The position numbers and the translations under genes are program-made. The notes under the pieces are model-generated. The model made no database searches. It had not been told where the DNA came from and saw only the letters and a program-made list of their open reading frames with translations. Positions 5,505 to 8,283 of a stretch of DNA of 8,283 nt are shown here, piece after piece. Source of the stretch: an uncultured Clostridia bacterium (GTDB taxonomy: Bacteria > Bacillota > Clostridia > Tissierellales > Peptoniphilaceae); NCBI GenBank assembly GCA_945916025.1, contig CAMEGD010000061.1, positions 1 through 8,283 on the forward strand, read 5' to 3'. How positions within the stretch are numbered: position 1 is the first letter of the stretch; each line of letters opens with the position of its first letter.

Positions 5505-5629
5505 ATAGAAACGAGAATATTTCTAAGGTGTTTTTTGTGTGCTCTTTTTTAATCTAAAAATCTGCCATCCAAAGAAACTAATTTAAAAAAACATTTCACA
5601 TAAGCTAGTCACAATCTAAAAACAAATAA
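5505..5629. other. Gene-free stretch between transposase remnant and superoxide reductase terminator
   Basis: No open frame or RNA gene is recognisable here. It holds T-rich runs (5531-5536, 5545-5550), a weak 5-bp inverted repeat AGAAA/TTTCT (5507-5524), and a 10-bp direct repeat AATCTAAAAA (5551-5560 and 5613-5622). It may include the decayed right end of the insertion element, but no matching left end is visible. Confidence 0.4.
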
Positions 5630-5672
5630 GGTAGCATCACAGAATGATTTTTAGTCATTCTGCAACACTACC
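5618..5672 (-). terminator. Long intrinsic terminator of the superoxide reductase gene
   Basis: Read on the minus strand, an 18-nt arm (5672-5655) and an 18-nt arm (5647-5630) pair over their whole length with a 7-nt loop, if four G-U pairs are allowed. In plus-strand RNA those four would be C-A mismatches, so the structure is built for minus-strand transcripts. TTATTTGTTTTT follows. It begins 7 nt after the superoxide reductase stop codon. Confidence 0.87.
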
Positions 5673-5679
5673 CCTTAAT

Positions 5680-6045
5680 TTATTCTATTACTAAATCTTC
5701 TTCATTTTCCCATAGGCCATGGATGTTACAATATGAAAGGGCGAATAATTTACCACCTTTTTCAGTGTTAAATTTAACTGTTCCTTCATAGTTAGTTAAT
5801 ACTTCTCCTTCTCCATGAGCTTTGAATTCTATACTACCAACTTCAATTGGTTTTGGGAATCCTTCTGGTTGGAAAAATAATTTGAACCAGCCTATATAGT
5901 GTTCATAAGTATTTGGATGACCAATTTCTTTGCCTACACTAAGTTTTACCTCTACTGGTTGACCCTTTGTTGCTTGAACTACTTCGATTATTGGAACGTG
6001 TTTTTCACTTTTCCAATCACCTTTTTGAACTGTGTTTGTTAACAT
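5680..6045 (-). CDS. sor: Class II superoxide reductase (neelaredoxin type)
   Basis: A 121-residue protein that reduces superoxide to hydrogen peroxide without making oxygen, usually with rubredoxin as electron donor; it is typical of strict anaerobes. All five iron ligands of the Fe(His)4(Cys) centre are present: H16 in EKHVP, H43 and H49 in HPNTYEHYIGW, and C106 and H109 in CNIHGLW. Glu14 and Lys15 match the residues that act near the open coordination site. No N-terminal desulforedoxin iron site (CX2C) is present, so it is class II and not desulfoferrodoxin. The ATG at 6045 lies 6 nt after a perfect AAGGAGGT (6058-6052 region); an upstream in-frame ATG would cut through the promoter -10 box and is rejected. 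It is a single-gene unit, divergent from the methyltransferase gene, with its own terminator. Function is confident; the electron partner is not in the window. Confidence 0.95.
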   Translation of the reverse strand: MLTNTVQKGDWKSEKHVPIIEVVQATKGQPVEVKLSVGKEIGHPNTYEHYIGWFKLFFQPEGFPKPIEVGSIEFKAHGEGEVLTNYEGTVKFNTEKGGKLFALSYCNIHGLWENEEDLVIE

Positions 6046-6082
6046 TTTCTTACCTCCTTCAATGATATATATATACATACCC

Positions 6083-6109
6083 ATTATCTAGAAAAAAACT
6101 AAATAACAA
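6083..6109 (-). promoter_or_regulatory. Promoter and possible operator of the superoxide reductase gene
   Basis: On the minus strand TTGTTA (6109-6104) and GATAAT (6088-6083) are 15 bp apart, slightly short for sigma-A. A start near 6076 would give a leader of about 30 nt containing an AT run (near 6065-6075) and the ribosome binding site. The spacer carries an imperfect dyad: TTATCTAG (6084-6091), 7 A, CTAAATAA (6099-6106) on the plus strand. It spans both promoter elements and could be an operator. It does not match the PerR, Fur or Rex consensus that I know. Confidence 0.45.
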
Positions 6110-6123
6110 AAGATTTATTTATG

Positions 6124-6138
6124 TGATAAAATATATGT
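6124..6138 (+). promoter_or_regulatory. Extended -10 promoter giving a probably leaderless methyltransferase mRNA
   Basis: TGA-TAAAAT (6124-6132) is an extended -10 (TGn plus hexamer). Only 6 bases separate it from the ATG at 6139, so transcription would start at or next to the start codon. No Shine-Dalgarno sequence is visible before this ATG, unlike the clear sites before most other genes in this window. The upstream -35 match is poor, as is common with extended -10 promoters. Confidence 0.5.
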
Positions 6139-7266
6139 ATGAGAATATTTAATTTAATTGCGACCACTACATTTGGTTTAGAGGCTATTTGCAAAAGGGA
6201 ACTGGAAGATTTAGGATATGAAATTTCAAAGGTTACAGATGGTAGGATATATTTTAAGGGAGACCTTAAGGATATAGCCAGGGCCAATATTTGGCTTAGG
6301 ACTGCTGACAGGGTCCTAATAGAAATAGGGGCTTTTAAGGCTGAGACCTTCGAAGAACTATTTGACAAAGTATATGAACTTCCATGGGATGAACTTATAC
6401 CTAAAAATGCAAATTTTGTAGTAAATGGTAAAAGCATAAAATCAAAACTTTTTAGTATTTCAGACTGTCAAAGGATTACTGAAAAGGCAATAATTGAAAA
6501 ACTTAAGACAAAATATAATATAAACTGGTTTGAAAAATCAGGAGCTCTTTATTCCCTAGAAGTTGCCCTTTTAAAGGACAATGCAAGTATCACCTTAGAT
6601 ACTACGGGAAAGGGTCTTCATAAAAGGGGATATAGGATTAAGCATGGAGATGCTCCAATAAAGGAAACCCTAGCTGCAGCAATGGTTTTATTAAGTTTCT
6701 GGAACAAAGACAGGGTCCTATTTGATCCTTTCTCTGGGACAGGTACTATATTAATTGAAGCTGCCATGATTGGAAAAAATATAGCTCCAGGCTTGGAAAG
6801 GGGATTTTCTTTTAATAACTGGACTGGTGTAGACAAGGAAATCCTTAAAGGTGCTAAGAGAGAGGCTATGTCCAAAATTGATTTTAATAGTACCTTAAAG
6901 ATAATTGGAAGTGAAATAGACAAGGCAGTCTATGAAGTTTCTAAGGAAATTATTGAAGATTTAGGACTAAATGAAGACATTACCTTATACAATGAAGATT
7001 TTAGAAATGTAAAACTTGAGGATAATTATGGTGTAGTAATAACCAATCCTCCATATGGACAAAGACTAAACGATGCAAATGTAGATATGTTAGAAAAAGA
7101 CCTTGGCAAAAAGATGAGACCACTAAAGACCTGGTCAACTTATGTAATTACTAGTAACGAATCTTTTGAAAAGAATTTTTCTAAAAAAGCAGACAAGAAA
7201 AGAAAATTATACAATGGCAAGATAAAGGTAGACTATTATCAATTTTTTGGACCAAGACCAAGTTAG
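6139..7266 (+). CDS. ypsC: THUMP-domain class I SAM-dependent RNA methyltransferase (YpsC/RlmL-like)
   Basis: A 375-residue protein homologous to Bacillus YpsC and the RlmL half of E. coli RlmKL, which makes N2-methylguanosine in 23S rRNA. An N-terminal ferredoxin-like part begins FNLIATTTFGLEAICKRELE. A THUMP RNA-binding domain follows (about residues 45-155). Next comes the linker TGKGLHKRGYR and the Rossmann methyltransferase domain. Motif I is DPFSGTGT (residues 196-203), which binds S-adenosylmethionine. Motif IV is NPPYGQR (residues 303-309), whose NPPY is typical of enzymes that methylate exocyclic amino groups. The length is normal for the family. The ATG at 6139 is the only sensible start: an ATG at 6135 is out of frame and stops at once. 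There is no ribosome binding site, and an extended -10 lies just upstream. The phosphatase gene follows after 15 nt, probably in the same transcript. The exact rRNA position methylated is inferred from homologues. Confidence 0.92.
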   Translation: MRIFNLIATTTFGLEAICKRELEDLGYEISKVTDGRIYFKGDLKDIARANIWLRTADRVLIEIGAFKAETFEELFDKVYELPWDELIPKNANFVVNGKSIKSKLFSISDCQRITEKAIIEKLKTKYNINWFEKSGALYSLEVALLKDNASITLDTTGKGLHKRGYRIKHGDAPIKETLAAAMVLLSFWNKDRVLFDPFSGTGTILIEAAMIGKNIAPGLERGFSFNNWTGVDKEILKGAKREAMSKIDFNSTLKIIGSEIDKAVYEVSKEIIEDLGLNEDITLYNEDFRNVKLEDNYGVVITNPPYGQRLNDANVDMLEKDLGKKMRPLKTWSTYVITSNESFEKNFSKKADKKRKLYNGKIKVDYYQFFGPRPS

Positions 7267-7281
7267 TTAAGGGGTGAAGAT

Positions 7282-8283
7282 ATGCTAAAAAACAAAGAAA
7301 TAAAAGACCACCACTTTGAGATTTTAGAAAACATGGTGGACTTAATTAGAATAAAAAACATGGACAACCAAGTAATTTATACTAATGATGATTCTTTAGA
7401 TACCTTTAAGTTAACTGATATTTACAATGATATGGAACAAGATCCAGCCTTCCAAATAAAAAGCGTAAATGGGACTTTGCAAACAGTAGCAAAAATTGGA
7501 AGCAATTCTTACTCAATAAAATCATCTCCTGTAATAAACAAAGATGGTGAGATCGTAGCCTCAATAGAAGTTTTTAGAGATGTTACAAGGGAAAAGGAAC
7601 TGGAAAAACAAGTAAAGGTCAGAACTGATGAAATAGAACACGACCTTATATTTGCAAAGAAAATTCAACAAAGAATTCTTCCTGAAAAAGGCTGCTATGG
7701 AAATATTTGTATTGATTACAGATACGAACCTTCCAAGTATTTAAGTGGAGATATGTTTGATATTATCCATATTGATGAAGATAACATTGGAGTCTACATT
7801 GTAGATGTTTCTGGACATGGTATTGCAGCTTCTATGCTTACAGTTTTTATAAGACAGACCATGTACACTATTTCTGAAATGACAAATAGTCCTTCAGAAG
7901 TCTTTCACTTATTACAAGAAAAGTACCAAGAACTAAAATTAGAACCTGAAAGGTACTTTACTATGTTTTATGGAGTTTATAACAAAAAAACTAGAGAGTT
8001 TAAGTATGCCAATGCAGGACATAACTCTATTCCATTTTTATTTAATAAGGATTCTATTACCATGTTAGTAAATTATGGACTTCCTATTTTAGGTTTTACT
8101 TCACCAAACACCTACCAGGATAAATCTATAACCCTAGACTCTGGAGACTCTATCTTACTTTATACAGATGGCTTAATTGAGGCTAAAAACGAACTTGGAG
8201 AAGAATTCGGAGAAGATAGGGTAAAACTTGCTATTTTAAATAATTCTGGTAAGTTACTGGAAGATATTGAAAACAAGTTAATC
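7282..8283 (+). CDS. PAS-PP2C (SpoIIE/RsbU-type) serine phosphatase, 3' truncated
   Basis: The first 334 residues are present; the frame is still open at the window end. Residues 1-105 look like a PAS sensor domain (FEILENMVDLIRIKNMD opening, SPVINKDGEIVASIEVFRDVT ending with the usual PAC-like close). A coiled linker follows (EKELEKQVKVRTDEIEHDL) with the AKKIQQRILP segment that begins RsbU-like phosphatase domains. Catalytic and metal-binding signatures are all there: SGDMFD (residues 155-160), DVSGHG (175-180), NAGHN (244-248) and TDGLIEA (295-301). The enzyme would dephosphorylate phosphoserine on an STAS-domain anti-anti-sigma factor in a partner-switching pathway, with the PAS domain sensing a signal. 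No membrane segment is present, so sensing should be cytoplasmic. AAGGGGTGA (7269-7277) precedes the ATG, which follows the methyltransferase stop by 15 nt. The target and any partner kinase are outside the window. Confidence 0.92.
   Translation, partial: MLKNKEIKDHHFEILENMVDLIRIKNMDNQVIYTNDDSLDTFKLTDIYNDMEQDPAFQIKSVNGTLQTVAKIGSNSYSIKSSPVINKDGEIVASIEVFRDVTREKELEKQVKVRTDEIEHDLIFAKKIQQRILPEKGCYGNICIDYRYEPSKYLSGDMFDIIHIDEDNIGVYIVDVSGHGIAASMLTVFIRQTMYTISEMTNSPSEVFHLLQEKYQELKLEPERYFTMFYGVYNKKTREFKYANAGHNSIPFLFNKDSITMLVNYGLPILGFTSPNTYQDKSITLDSGDSILLYTDGLIEAKNELGEEFGEDRVKLAILNNSGKLLEDIENKLI

Noticed and set aside
5505..5525. AGAAA/TTTCT inverted repeat as a terminator for the transposase remnant
   Set aside because: The stem is only 5 bp, A-U rich, and not directly followed by a T-run.
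5551..5622. 10-bp direct repeat AATCTAAAAA as a possible target-site duplication
   Set aside because: It lies wholly on one side of the transposase remnant, and such A-rich repeats arise easily by chance here.
6046..6084. Upstream in-frame ATG extending superoxide reductase by 13 residues
   Set aside because: The extension would consist of the AT run and ribosome binding site region and would touch the -10 box. The ATG at 6045 has a perfect site and gives the family's usual length.
6099..6437. Minus-strand open frame of 112 codons over the methyltransferase start
   Set aside because: It is antisense to a well-supported gene, has low-complexity composition and matches no family.
6618..6923. 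Minus-strand open frame of 101 codons inside the methyltransferase gene
   Set aside because: It runs antisense through the conserved methyltransferase motif I and has no translation signals.

Overview
This is an AT-rich Firmicutes window. Strong AGGAGG-type ribosome binding sites, AGA/AGG arginine codons, short intergenic gaps and a superoxide reductase suggest a strictly anaerobic Clostridia/Tissierellia-type organism, perhaps a Peptoniphilus/Anaerococcus/Finegoldia relative. That placement comes from sequence style and gene content, not from a search.

Layout, left to right. (1) 2-1099: the 3' part of a divergent RelA/SpoT (ppGpp synthetase-like) gene whose start lies outside the window. 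(2) 1107-1551: a DUF1292/YrzB-like acidic protein with a His/Cys-rich N-terminus, with its own promoter and a hairpin after it. (3) 1576-2508: a TIGR01212/YtqA-YhcC radical SAM protein. (4) 2603-3741: a tight three-gene operon (P-loop protein, a 31-residue single-pass membrane microprotein, a DUF6648-like protein with a TTG start) closed by a clear GAAA-loop terminator. (5) 3812-5096: a two-gene envelope/stress-type operon, YtxH then DUF948/YtxG-like. Its promoter carries a perfect FNR-type palindrome, and a perfect-stem terminator ends it. (6) 5100-5504: the C-terminal remnant of an IS1182-type transposase. (7) 5630-6109, minus strand: a class II superoxide reductase with its own promoter and a long terminator whose stem is complete only in the minus-strand RNA. 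(8) 6124-8283, plus strand: a THUMP-domain rRNA methyltransferase (YpsC/RlmL-like), probably read from a leaderless promoter, followed 15 nt later by a PAS-linked PP2C/SpoIIE-type serine phosphatase cut by the window end.

Several genes fit stress or redox physiology: an alarmone-synthetase-like protein, superoxide reductase, YtxH/YtxG homologues and an RsbU-like phosphatase. They lie in separate transcription units, so a shared regulon is inference. The least understood items are the divergent RelA/SpoT domain, the P-loop/microprotein/DUF6648 operon, and the overlapping control signals upstream of ytxH.
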